DNA of 18,059 bases from Berkiella sp964502705 (GCA_964502705.1 CAZCXZ010000069.1:1-18059); one strand, 5' to 3'. Numbered from the stretch's first letter, positions 1-7,544 are shown. Numbers and translations: made by a program. The notes: generated by a model from the sequence alone, not told the origin.

Positions 1-45
1 AAAAAAAACTGTCTGATCAGTATGGATGTGTCAGATCAAATTTGG
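1..45 (-). terminator. weak terminator candidate downstream of the first kinase gene
   Basis: Read on the minus strand, the kinase gene ending at 57 is followed by a short imperfect hairpin (TCTGA at 12-16 pairs with TCAGA at 31-35) and then eight T residues (A-run at 1-8). The T-run is what suggests intrinsic termination. The stem is only about five pairs, so the call is weak. Confidence 0.25.
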
Positions 46-56
46 TTTTTTACATA

Positions 57-1406
57 TTAACTTTGTTTTGCGCGCTTAAGCTTTTTTTCAAGCAATTCTA
101 ATAATATATCTTTATTTTTTTCTGATTTGAGTAAATTTTCGTTTAAGCTATTTTTGTTAAAATAGAGATCGTTTTTTAAAAAATTGTAATAGTTTAATGG
201 TTGAATTTTTTGAATTAGGTTTGGTAGTTCGTTTTTGTAGTTAAAATTTATCTTAGGTAAAATAAAATTGTAGAAAATGTGTTTATCCGGCAAAGGTAAA
301 ATCTTAATTGAATTTTTCATATAGAGATCCAGTAAGCGATAATCCTCCAAATGATATTTTTCGCTACCAGGCTGTTCGGGTGCAGGATCAGCCGAAGGTG
401 GTAATACCTCTTCCAGTAAATCCATAGCCTCAAGCTTTGCAATGGCTTTTTTAACGGCACCCACAGCATCAGTTTCTTTGTATGTTAATTTATGTGTCAG
501 CTCCAACAAAGCAGGCACTGTGATTTTGGCGCATTTATAAATCGTTAAAACTCTATGTAAATTTGAATGAAAAAAGCTGTTTTTACTAGTGCTTATGGAA
601 ATATCTTGTGCCATGCCAAAATCAACGATATTCGCTTCCCAATTGAGTGGATCAATCAGGATATTACCGCTGTGCAGATCACTATGGTAAATATTGTCTG
701 CCATTAAACTTAATTGTGATTTTAACAGTGCAATTAAATAGAGCTTTTGTTGCCTTGGGGATAAAGTGATGTGGCTTTCGGCTAAATAACACCCAAAGTC
801 ACCTACCCTGATCCCTGGCAGTAGCTTCATAAAGAGGTAATGTTTTTTTCCTCTAAGTTGTTTCCCTAGAAGAAGTTTTCGTTTTTCGAGTATTTTGCTT
901 TCACTTTCAATGGCGCTGGCTGGTTCGCTGATATTTTCTACGATGACTTTAACAGCGATAAATTCCTTTGTTAAAAGATTTTGTGCCAATTTGACTTTAC
1001 CATAAACCCCTTTTCCCAATATGCCATGAAATAGGGCATAGGGTGTGCCATTATCATCCAATATCATTGAATAGGGATGGGTTGCATCTTTTTTAAATTT
1101 TGGTTGTTGCGTGATAAATAACTGCCAAAGCATTTCTTGCAACGTTGCATCTTCTAAGGGTAGGCCATTGGTCTTAAGGCTTTTTTGCGCACTGTCTTTG
1201 ATTTTGGTCACTTTGTGTCGTGATAGCATGCCATCAAGCTGCGTGCTTTGGACTTTGTTTGCTGAATTGGGTGTGGGTTCACCTTTTGGCCACGTGCTTT
1301 CAGCTTCTTTTGCTAAATGGGGTACATGTTCACTACTTCGTGAGAGGAGTTTTAACGCCAGATTTAATCGCGAAGGCTCATTTGCAGATAAAAATTGCTC
1401 TAACAT
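57..1406 (-). CDS. protein kinase-like protein, probable effector
   Basis: Predicted 449-residue cytosolic or secreted protein with a protein-kinase catalytic domain at about residues 115-270. Visible motifs are the glycine-rich loop GKGVYG (131-136), the ATP-binding lysine in AVK (K153), a candidate helix-C glutamate near 169, the catalytic loop HSDLHSGN (D243, N248) and a canonical DFG (262-264). The HxDLHxGN loop is more like the RIO/aminoglycoside/lipopolysaccharide-kinase style than the HRDxKPxN of classical Ser/Thr kinases, so the substrate class is open. The N-terminal ~110 residues are unlike any domain I recognise. The C-terminal ~180 residues are helical, ending in a lysine-rich coiled segment. 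No signal peptide or membrane helix is seen. The start ATG has a weak GAGA-type ribosome site. The gene is divergent from the Nudix remnant and the GG-leader peptide. An effector role is inferred from its neighbours only. Confidence 0.75.
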   Translation of the reverse strand: MLEQFLSANEPSRLNLALKLLSRSSEHVPHLAKEAESTWPKGEPTPNSANKVQSTQLDGMLSRHKVTKIKDSAQKSLKTNGLPLEDATLQEMLWQLFITQQPKFKKDATHPYSMILDDNGTPYALFHGILGKGVYGKVKLAQNLLTKEFIAVKVIVENISEPASAIESESKILEKRKLLLGKQLRGKKHYLFMKLLPGIRVGDFGCYLAESHITLSPRQQKLYLIALLKSQLSLMADNIYHSDLHSGNILIDPLNWEANIVDFGMAQDISISTSKNSFFHSNLHRVLTIYKCAKITVPALLELTHKLTYKETDAVGAVKKAIAKLEAMDLLEEVLPPSADPAPEQPGSEKYHLEDYRLLDLYMKNSIKILPLPDKHIFYNFILPKINFNYKNELPNLIQKIQPLNYYNFLKNDLYFNKNSLNENLLKSEKNKDILLELLEKKLKRAKQS

Positions 1407-1455
1407 GATTTCTCAAACCTGGGTATTAACAAGATGGCTATGCTAATCAATTAGA

Positions 1456-1797
1456 ATGACTCAGTCAATGTATTTGAAGAAAGAAGAACTCGGCGAGTCA
1501 TTTGAAATATATTCGTTATTGGGTGTGATCGAAGGTGCGCGGGATCTAAAAGGCGAGCTTTATCACAGTGTGCATTTAAATTTTAAAGTCACATCACTGC
1601 AAACCGGATTAATCAAACGCCTTAAATCAAACGAACAAGAATTGGCGTTAGAATGGCTTAGGATTGATCAACTTTACACTGCCGGTCATTTGTTCCCAAA
1701 ATTATTAGCACCGAAAATCCCAACTTGGTTGAACAGTGTGGGAGTAGATTTGGGTAGTGAGTGGAATGCTGTTAATAGCAACGCCTTTACGTTATAG
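1456..1797 (+). pseudogene. 5'-truncated Nudix hydrolase remnant
   Basis: This 113-residue reading frame resembles the C-terminal half of a Nudix hydrolase. It begins at what would be the end of the Nudix box (KKEELGE, matching the EExG segment), followed by a LLGVIEG strand, a HLNFKV strand, an NEQELALEWLRIDQL segment (the usual E..E..W..ldel) and a short terminal IPTWL helix. The GG...GE...RE part of the box, which carries most metal-binding residues, is absent. An in-frame TAA at 1444-1446 prevents upstream extension, and there is no convincing ribosome site before the ATG. The missing half would fall where the divergent kinase gene now starts, suggesting truncation by rearrangement. It is probably inactive. 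A free-standing small gene is possible but less likely. Confidence 0.5.
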
Positions 1798-1828
1798 TTT
1801 TCGCGGTATTCACTATGGAGTAGTTAAC

Positions 1829-2122
1829 ATGTATGAGATAAATGACTTAAATCAGTTAAATGCAGTATCTGGAGGAGAAGTTAGATATGTCTCGCAAACT
1901 GAAATCAATATGGATTGTTTTGCAAATTTGATGTTTGTTCCCGTATTGGGGATGGGAGCTGCAATGTTTGTTGCCGACACGCTCATCGGAGTGCCTGCTA
2001 TTACTGTCCTGGCGGCAGGGGTTGGTTTAGTGGGTAGTACTTACCTAACATATCAGTATGCTTCATCTATCGATCCACAATGTGGCGATAAACCTGGCTT
2101 CTATAATATTATTTACTCCTAG
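1829..2122 (+). CDS. double-glycine leader peptide, candidate class II bacteriocin/microcin-like
   Basis: Predicted 97-residue precursor. I start it at ATG 1829, not at the earlier in-frame ATG 1757, because GGAG at 1817-1820 lies 8 bases upstream and the protein then begins with a textbook double-glycine leader: MYEINDLNQLNAVSGG (16 residues, with L7, L10, V13 and GG at 15-16). Peptidase-containing ABC exporters cut such leaders after GG. The remaining ~81-residue core has a hydrophobic, glycine/alanine-rich middle likely to be membrane-active, plus two cysteines (in MDCF and PQCG) that could form one disulfide. No C39 exporter, immunity gene or maturation enzyme is recognised nearby, so export would depend on a distant transporter. 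The upstream frame overlaps the end of the Nudix remnant. A strong inverted repeat follows at 2182-2209. The leader is read directly; antibacterial activity is inference. Confidence 0.65.
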   Translation: MYEINDLNQLNAVSGGEVRYVSQTEINMDCFANLMFVPVLGMGAAMFVADTLIGVPAITVLAAGVGLVGSTYLTYQYASSIDPQCGDKPGFYNIIYS

Positions 2123-2181
2123 ACATAATTCCCTCCTAAAAGAAGATAACAACGCACGAGGAACGCGTGTGAGAATCATAA

Positions 2182-2209
2182 TAAGGGGCCAGGCATATCT
2201 GGCCCCTTA
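2182..2209. terminator. bidirectional stem-loop between convergent genes
   Basis: A perfect 11-bp inverted repeat (TAAGGGGCCAG at 2182-2192, its complement at 2199-2209) with a 6-base loop GCATAT lies between the convergent GG-leader peptide and ankyrin genes. There is no real T-run on either side, so it may be a REP-type mRNA stabiliser or a factor-assisted terminator. Its GGGGCCAGATATGCC (minus strand) closely matches GGGGTCAGATATACC at 7547-7561. Confidence 0.55.
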
Positions 2210-2239
2210 GATACTAAAGTGAGATTTAGAGACATAAAA

Positions 2240-3391
2240 CTAACGGCTCGCTCTAGAACGTTTTGGCTCTTCTCCACATTCTTCTGTTTCTTCGTGTCGC
2301 TCTCTTTTTTCAGGTTTTCTTGCAGAATAAATCCTAATGACGGAGTGTTCATCATCTATGCATACTTGAGAAGAAGATGATGCTGCACATTCTTCGACCG
2401 GTGGACACGCTAAAACTTTCAATAATCGAGTCATTAATGAAGCGGGCGCCATCTTAGCAGCATTGTTATACTGTGCTTCGATAATGCCAATGATTTCTAT
2501 AATGCGTGTTTGATCTTGCGCTAATATTTTAGAGACTATCTCACCAGATGAGTTTGCTAAAGCAAAATCATCACCTAACTCATTACGCAAAATATCAAAA
2601 CGTTCCCATCCTGCTTCAATACATTTATTGATTAAAATAAGAAGATTATTGGTAATTAATCGTAATGCGGCTGTTCCTTCAAACTGATTGTAATGGATTA
2701 GAAACGCATTTTTTAGAGGAGAATAGCCGCTATTATTTACAATGTTAATATCTGCCCCATTTTCGAGCAAGAATTGAGCGACTTTAGAATGTCTCATAAA
2801 TGCTAAATGCAGTGGCGTGTTACCTGCGCCATTTTTGACACCAATATCGAAGTTATTTGCTAGCAAAAATCGAATGATTTCAATATGATAATGGTGCGCT
2901 GCTTTATGTAGTGCTATATTTCCAAAAATATCTTTAATATTTGCCTTGGCACCAAGTCTTAATAGTAATTGTGCAATTTCAGTATTACTATACTCTAACG
3001 CAATATGAAGCGGCGTTTCATTATCATCGTTTAAAGCATTAATTTCAGCTCCAGCATTAAATAGAATTTCTACCACCTCAGTGTAGCCAAAATGTGCTGC
3101 TGAATGCAAAGGAGTACCACGGTGATCATTATCGATAGTATTAGGATCTGCCCCAAGTTGAATTAATTGCTGTATTAATTCAAGATTGTTCCGAATAACA
3201 CAACGATGTAGTGGTGTATAGCCGTTTTCATCTCTAGCATTAATATTGATTTTATTTTTAATTAAATGAAATAATCTAGCCATTTGTTTAGTATTCGGAA
3301 ATCTATTCTTTGCGAGAATGCTAAAAAACTCCATCGTATTTTTATCTTTATTCTTTTGAGCGCTATCTTCTTGGCTTGAACCTGAAATCAT
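2240..3391 (-). CDS. ankyrin-repeat protein with basic C-terminal tail
   Basis: Predicted 383-residue ankyrin-repeat protein, a fold that mediates protein-protein binding and is common among secreted effectors of intracellular bacteria. Five clear ankyrin repeats and a degenerate sixth run from about residue 56 to 235, with TPLH cores (for example GYTPLHRC, GTPLHSAA, ETPLHIAL, NTPLHLAF) and LLxxGA(D/N)xN turns. The fourth repeat has IALH instead of TPLH. Residues 240-330 are helical. The last ~45 residues are charged and disordered, with two basic clusters (ARKPEKRER and EPKRSRASR) resembling a bipartite nuclear localisation signal. ATG 3391 is chosen over GTG 3394 because an AAGAGG ribosome site lies five bases upstream of the ATG. 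No signal peptide is seen. Effector status and nuclear targeting are inference. Confidence 0.85.
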   Translation of the reverse strand: MISGSSQEDSAQKNKDKNTMEFFSILAKNRFPNTKQMARLFHLIKNKININARDENGYTPLHRCVIRNNLELIQQLIQLGADPNTIDNDHRGTPLHSAAHFGYTEVVEILFNAGAEINALNDDNETPLHIALEYSNTEIAQLLLRLGAKANIKDIFGNIALHKAAHHYHIEIIRFLLANNFDIGVKNGAGNTPLHLAFMRHSKVAQFLLENGADINIVNNSGYSPLKNAFLIHYNQFEGTAALRLITNNLLILINKCIEAGWERFDILRNELGDDFALANSSGEIVSKILAQDQTRIIEIIGIIEAQYNNAAKMAPASLMTRLLKVLACPPVEECAASSSSQVCIDDEHSVIRIYSARKPEKRERHEETEECGEEPKRSRASR

Positions 3392-3537
3392 CACTACCTC
3401 TTAACTTTTTAAACTTGTGTATGTTAGCTAAAAGAGTTATAGGAGGTAATAAGAAATTTTCTTAGTAACGTAGTTTGATAGATAATAAACAATTGATAAT
3501 CTGTTTCTTTTTACATTTTGATGTACAAATTCAATAA

Positions 3538-3580
3538 TCTTCATCTGGTACATCTTCGATTAAGATGTACCAGATGAAGA
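3538..3580. terminator. long perfect hairpin downstream of the alanine/proline-tailed gene
   Basis: A 19-bp perfect inverted repeat (3538-3556 with 3562-3580) around a 5-base loop CGATT lies 12 bases past the stop of the minus-strand gene at 3593. It is probably a transcription terminator or 3'-end stabiliser for that gene. The minus-strand tail after the stem is T-rich (TTATTGAATTTG) but not a clean U-tract. It shares no obvious core with the GGGGTCAG-type repeats. Confidence 0.6.
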
Positions 3581-3592
3581 AACTTAAGCTAT

Positions 3593-4354
3593 TCAAACTT
3601 TTCGAGGAGGTCTGGCTGGGCGTTCTGGTGGTTTAGGGGAAATTATATCATTCCCTTCTTTATTTGCTTTCAATTCTGCAGCTCTTTTAGCCTTGGCAGC
3701 CGCGGCAGCAGCTACCATAGCTCCCTGTCTTTTTACCGGATCTGCTTTAATTTCTTCCATGTGTGCTTCTTTAAAATCTTTTGATTTCGGAGTTGGTTCT
3801 TCTTTCTGATGTTTGCCAAATAAACCTAATATTTTTTCCTTGCAAGTTTTAGCAAATTTAACGCAAGCACTGGTGAATCTTTTCCAAAGTGAGCGATGCT
3901 CTGGTTCAGCATTCCTTACGATGGCGTCAGCATTTTTTTGTATGCGTTCAACAATTACCTTAATATTGTTTTGTAATTCACTCATCGCTTTTTGTGCCGG
4001 CAATTCGTCAATCTTTTTAGCGCCTGGTAAAGCGTGTCCAAGATTTCTTAGCATCTTAGCGTTTTTATCTTCAAATTTGTAAGTGTGAAGTTTATCATTT
4101 GCTCGGTTCAACTCATTTACAAATTTTGCGAGATCGTGCGGATTGATTTTTAACCCCCTTTCGAGTTTGGCTCGCATTTCTAAACATTGCTCTGCAATAA
4201 GCTCCAAATCTCTAATCAAATTCGCGTTTAATTTCTGAATATTGTCATTAACTTTTATTGCGTTAACAAAAATCATCATGTCTTGAAGGATGTTATCAAG
4301 CGCTTTTTTTGCGGTAGTGTTCAAAACTAACTCTTCATCTGTCTTTTTAACCAT
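3593..4354 (-). CDS. helical protein of unknown function with Ala-rich and Pro/Arg tail
   Basis: Predicted 253-residue protein, not recognised. The start is placed at the internal ATG 4354 because AGGA lies 9 bases upstream. The frame stays open further, but that extension (to 4567) runs through an inverted repeat and reads like non-coding sequence. Residues 1-150 are predicted to be almost entirely helical, with heptad-like spacing (for example ALDNILQDMMIFVNAI and AMSELQNNIKVIVERIQ), so coiled coil or helical bundle is likely. Residues 155-180 form an amphipathic basic helix (LWKRFTSACVKFAKTCKEKI). From about 183 the chain is low-complexity: KEEPTPKSKD, a seven-alanine run (214-220), then a PPERPARPPRKV end that looks like an SH3-type polyproline ligand. 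No signal peptide is seen. Composition and context fit a secreted effector, but the role is unknown. Confidence 0.65.
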   Translation of the reverse strand: MVKKTDEELVLNTTAKKALDNILQDMMIFVNAIKVNDNIQKLNANLIRDLELIAEQCLEMRAKLERGLKINPHDLAKFVNELNRANDKLHTYKFEDKNAKMLRNLGHALPGAKKIDELPAQKAMSELQNNIKVIVERIQKNADAIVRNAEPEHRSLWKRFTSACVKFAKTCKEKILGLFGKHQKEEPTPKSKDFKEAHMEEIKADPVKRQGAMVAAAAAAKAKRAAELKANKEGNDIISPKPPERPARPPRKV

Positions 4355-4487
4355 GTCAGAAGTTCCTACTGTAAAAATGTGTATATCAGTGAGAGAACAC
4401 TTAAAAGCAAAAGTTTCAAAAAAGGTAAATACGAAAGTAATGTTCTTTTTGACTTTGTGAAGAGTGTGTGCTGGAAAAATATAAACA

Positions 4488-4521
4488 AAAAGGTCATATA
4501 TAATTGGCTGCCTGACCCCTT
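4488..4521 (-). repeat. degenerate copy of the GGGGTCAG-type inverted repeat
   Basis: AAAAGGTCA (4488-4496) and TGACCCCTT (4513-4521) pair fully in minus-strand RNA if two G-U wobbles are allowed, with a 16-base loop. The right arm with TGCCTGACCCC matches the arms of the repeats at 2182-2209 and 7545-7581. It lies 6 bases past the stop of the small minus-strand ORF at 4528, the position a terminator would have. Confidence 0.4.
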
Positions 4522-4527
4522 GGACGT

Positions 4528-4710
4528 TTAAACAACAATCGGCTTTCTCTTTATTTTTGAAAGCCAAGCATGTTCCATAATGTGATCGAAAACTAAATTG
4601 CCAAAATGGATTTTGTTATTACAATAATAATACTCACCGCTTTTAAACCCGGTCTGTCTCTCAAGGGTAGATATGCCTGAACACTTATGTTTAGACCAAT
4701 CATTCTTCAA
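4528..4710 (-). CDS. doubtful small ORF, possible gene remnant
   Basis: A 60-codon frame starting with TTG and lacking a ribosome site. It encodes a lysine-rich peptide with cysteines in KCSG and YYYCNN, perhaps a remnant of a small zinc-binding domain, though no family is recognised. In its favour, a terminator-like inverted repeat lies directly after its stop, as with other genes here. Against it are the rare start codon, short length and absence of ATG or GTG in the open frame, which closes at 4726-4728. A decayed gene end is the best guess. Confidence 0.22.
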   Translation of the reverse strand: MKNDWSKHKCSGISTLERQTGFKSGEYYYCNNKIHFGNLVFDHIMEHAWLSKIKRKPIVV

Positions 4711-4859
4711 ATGCTGACACGTAATTTAAAACGTTTAGCTTTGATATATGAGCCTGCGTGATCGTCAGTAATGAAATATGTGCAGTTACAGCAAGCTTGA
4801 TGAACTTTTTATCGCCATTTTTATCGTATTTATATAAAGATATTATTTAGAGAGTCCTT

Positions 4860-7097
4860 ATGGCAACACGTACTGGCGTTAGTGTATTTACATGGGGAAG
4901 TGAAGCATATTCTTCAGATCCAGTGGAATATAATACAGGGATGTCTCAGTTTGCTTCGACCAGTATATTAGGTGGTAATGTTGGACACGCATCCATATTA
5001 TTATCACTTCCCGATACAGAAGAAAATCGACAATTGGTCGCCACCTATTTAAGAGGCACTCATATTCCCGTTGAAACAAAAAAATATGAGACTAAAGAAG
5101 CGCTTGTGGTAGATGGCAAAGCCGTTAAGACTGATAGAACAGTTTATGAAGAGTCTGTTATCGAAGTTTATTTCAGTTGGTGGCCAAATTCAGAAACAAA
5201 GGGATTTGCCTTTAATACATTCAGTGAAGATTGTATCGCCGAAAGAAAAGGGGTTGATGCTAAATATGATAAACATTGGGCGAAGTATTTAGATCCTGAA
5301 GTACGCAGGGCGAGCTCAGGTATCAAATCGTTGCTACCAAGCTCTACCATAACGTTACGAGCTGCACATGTTGTGCATGATAGAGGACAATCTCCTGAAG
5401 AATTAAAGCTATTACAATTTGCACATGATGTCGATTTTTATGACAATCAGTACCAATCTGCTTACCGATTATGGAAGAAACTTGATGAACAAGTTAGGGC
5501 GGGGAATACGCGGCCCAGGCTGGCATTAACCGATGAAATTATCATTAGGAAAATATTTCCAGGCCAAACAGTCGATTTAACTAATTCGAGTATATTACGT
5601 TCACAGGTGCTTGACCGTTTAAACGATATCTCAAATCAGGCTAGCATATCAAAATTTGAATACATACGTGCTCTTGCTGATTTTAATCCACATGCGGCTG
5701 CATTAAATGAAGCTGAAAGTGTTATTTATAATCAAATTCAAAATATTCGTTCGTTAAGTAGAATTATTGGTGATAAAACATTTGAGAATTTAAGTACTTA
5801 TGACAAAAACCAAATTCGAAATTTTATGGCAGGTGCCTATCCTGAAAGATTTCCTGAAGGCATGACGAGTGATAACTTTGTTGAGATATCAGCGTTAGTC
5901 AGCCAAGATTGCGATCGTAAAAATGTTAATGGACTTGCTTATAGCCATAACGACATTCTCGATCGAGGCGATGTTCATCAACTCTATGAATGCATTCATG
6001 GTATCGATAGTGCAAGAGAGCTTTACGCAAATATTGAAGCCTTTGAAAAAGCAGATGACGCTGGTAAAGTAGCTGCTAAGAATGCAATATTGGAATCTCT
6101 TGAAAAGCTCCCCAGCTTAAATTTACTGTTTAATAGCGCTGATAGCCCTCTCAGAGATGACTTTATTCCAGTGTTAAAATCTAATGTTGGAAATTTAGTC
6201 CTACCTTCAAAAAACGGACGCTATTTTAAAAAATTTACTGAAATCATGCAGTACCCTGGTAATGATTTAAACGCCTCTCTTTTAAACGACAGAACCAGAG
6301 TCGTATTGCAAGAAGGGATGTCTGAAGGGCACAGACCCAGCCATAAAGTTGATATACCATTTCGTAGTGAGATTGCAAATGGCTTAGATCCTGAAGCAAT
6401 GCTGCAACAAATGGCGCTATTTGCAAATCAAGGTAGCGCATTCAATCTTGTTAATAATAATTGTTCTGTTACCTCTAGCGCAGTTTTAGCGCGTGGTGCA
6501 ATGGAGCATAGTTGGGTTTTTGAACAAGGTGCTTTTGGTAATAGTATTGCAAACCCCCAAATGGTTTATAATAATGCAATGCAGTTCGCAAGTACGAAAA
6601 GGGATGAGCTGATCCCACCAGCAACAAGTTGGTATACTTCTGCTCAGAATTATTTAGCGGGTGTCTCTATCTATCATGCTGCAGAAGCAACCAAGCCTGA
6701 ATCAAGCCGCTTAGCGAGATTGGGCAACGCGTTAGGGGCATTATCATCTGGTGTTTTTGCAAGTGCTATGATGTTTGTAAATGCATTAGGCGAATCATCT
6801 GAAGCCCATTTTGAAGATCTTGCGCCTATGCCACGTAAAACTCAATCGAGCGTTAATCCTTTAGAAATTGCACCAGTTGCAGCTACTACAAGGCTTGATA
6901 GCCACTCTGATACACTTAAAGAGGAACCTTTACCTCATGCGCAAAAAGATCAAAAACAAGATCGACGTAAATTTTTGACTTGGGGATATGAGGCTAAAGA
7001 GGATCTTCCACCATTATCACCTGAAGAACCGAAAAAGCCTGTTGAAAAAATAGATATAGACCCTGCTGAAACAAACACAACCTTTAAGCCTGATTAG
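4860..7097 (+). CDS. large TWG-motif protein with candidate permuted papain-like (NlpC/P60-type) domain
   Basis: Predicted 745-residue protein. The start ATG has a GAG-type ribosome site five bases upstream. The N-terminus carries FTWGSEA (10-16), then VGHASILLSL (H43 at the head of a hydrophobic strand) and VYFSWWP (103-109). Far downstream is NLVNNNCSVTSSAVLARGA, with C535 at the head of a helix. A histidine in GHAS followed later by an asparagine-preceded cysteine at a helix start is the order seen in circularly permuted NlpC/P60/LRAT-type papain folds, so C535 and H43 are a candidate catalytic pair. The ~400 residues between are mostly helical and would be a large insertion. Residues 625-645 form a small-residue-rich hydrophobic segment. 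The last ~90 residues are charged and proline-rich and repeat the motif as LTWGYEA (706-712). There is no signal peptide, and the acidic disordered tail would suit type IV secretion. The enzymatic call is inference. Confidence 0.7.
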   Translation: MATRTGVSVFTWGSEAYSSDPVEYNTGMSQFASTSILGGNVGHASILLSLPDTEENRQLVATYLRGTHIPVETKKYETKEALVVDGKAVKTDRTVYEESVIEVYFSWWPNSETKGFAFNTFSEDCIAERKGVDAKYDKHWAKYLDPEVRRASSGIKSLLPSSTITLRAAHVVHDRGQSPEELKLLQFAHDVDFYDNQYQSAYRLWKKLDEQVRAGNTRPRLALTDEIIIRKIFPGQTVDLTNSSILRSQVLDRLNDISNQASISKFEYIRALADFNPHAAALNEAESVIYNQIQNIRSLSRIIGDKTFENLSTYDKNQIRNFMAGAYPERFPEGMTSDNFVEISALVSQDCDRKNVNGLAYSHNDILDRGDVHQLYECIHGIDSARELYANIEAFEKADDAGKVAAKNAILESLEKLPSLNLLFNSADSPLRDDFIPVLKSNVGNLVLPSKNGRYFKKFTEIMQYPGNDLNASLLNDRTRVVLQEGMSEGHRPSHKVDIPFRSEIANGLDPEAMLQQMALFANQGSAFNLVNNNCSVTSSAVLARGAMEHSWVFEQGAFGNSIANPQMVYNNAMQFASTKRDELIPPATSWYTSAQNYLAGVSIYHAAEATKPESSRLARLGNALGALSSGVFASAMMFVNALGESSEAHFEDLAPMPRKTQSSVNPLEIAPVAATTRLDSHSDTLKEEPLPHAQKDQKQDRRKFLTWGYEAKEDLPPLSPEEPKKPVEKIDIDPAETNTTFKPD

Positions 7098-7173
7098 AAT
7101 AAAGAAAGATGAAGTTGCTAAGCACTATAAGGAATCTTATCATAAATGGGCCAAATGGAGGGCTATTATAAAT

Positions 7174-7461
7174 ATGCGTAAACTAGTTTTAGCAGAACAC
7201 AAGCTTGTCGCAGGTGCCACCTGTCTGTATCCTAACCCCAGGAGTTCCCATCAATATCATGTTGAACTCTCTGGATTGGATGTTTTTACATGGGGCGTTC
7301 GTAATGATTTAGTACTGCGTTTCCAACAACATGATGTTTTTGTATTTTCACAATCCAACGATTTTGTTCAATTGCGCTTAACTCCATCAAATTGGGCACA
7401 ATATGGAATTCAAAATATCGATGAATCAGAAAGTCATTTTATAATTTCTTTTATGGAATGA
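7174..7461 (+). CDS. small protein of unknown function carrying an FTWG motif
   Basis: Predicted 95-residue protein, not recognised. It lies 76 bases after the large TWG protein and is probably co-transcribed. GGAGGG at 7157-7162 lies 11 bases before the ATG, a slightly long spacing. Beta-rich composition is suggested by alternating hydrophobic stretches (DVFTWGVRNDLVLRF, DVFVFSQSNDFVQLRL). The FTWG at residues 38-41 echoes FTWG and LTWG in the upstream protein, which hints at a shared sequence element or a duplicated piece. The frame is open upstream to 7060 without a usual start codon. The stretch 7102-7173 translates to a plausible charged, aromatic peptide, so the gene may be a trimmed or frameshifted descendant of a longer one. 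No signal peptide is seen. Confidence 0.5.
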   Translation: MRKLVLAEHKLVAGATCLYPNPRSSHQYHVELSGLDVFTWGVRNDLVLRFQQHDVFVFSQSNDFVQLRLTPSNWAQYGIQNIDESESHFIISFME

Positions 7462-7544
7462 AAGGGTGATAGATCCTGTTTACGGTGACCATTTGTGCTT
7501 AACTGCGTTCATTCAGGTGATGGTTTTCTGAACCTTGTTAATGA

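Larger units (their letters stand above)
4355..4859. other. 505-base region without a confident gene
   Basis: This stretch separates the minus-strand gene starting at 4354 from the plus-strand gene starting at 4860, so it must hold both promoters. Reading leftwards there is a weak candidate of TTGCTT (4405-4410) and TATACA (4380-4385), with a long 19-base spacer. For the plus-strand gene the DNA just upstream is very AT-rich (4815-4850, with TATTAT at 4841-4846), but I see no good -35 box. The middle holds an imperfect inverted repeat (4488-4521) and a doubtful small minus-strand ORF (4528-4710). Confidence 0.5.

Noticed and set aside
1111..1446. 111-codon plus-strand frame opposite the first kinase
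   Set aside because: Shadow of the kinase on the other strand. The kinase has clear motifs; this frame has none and no ribosome site.
4355..4567. N-terminal extension of the alanine/proline-tailed protein by 71 residues
   Set aside because: The extension crosses an inverted repeat, has no ribosome site and is compositionally unlike the rest. ATG 4354 has AGGA at good spacing.
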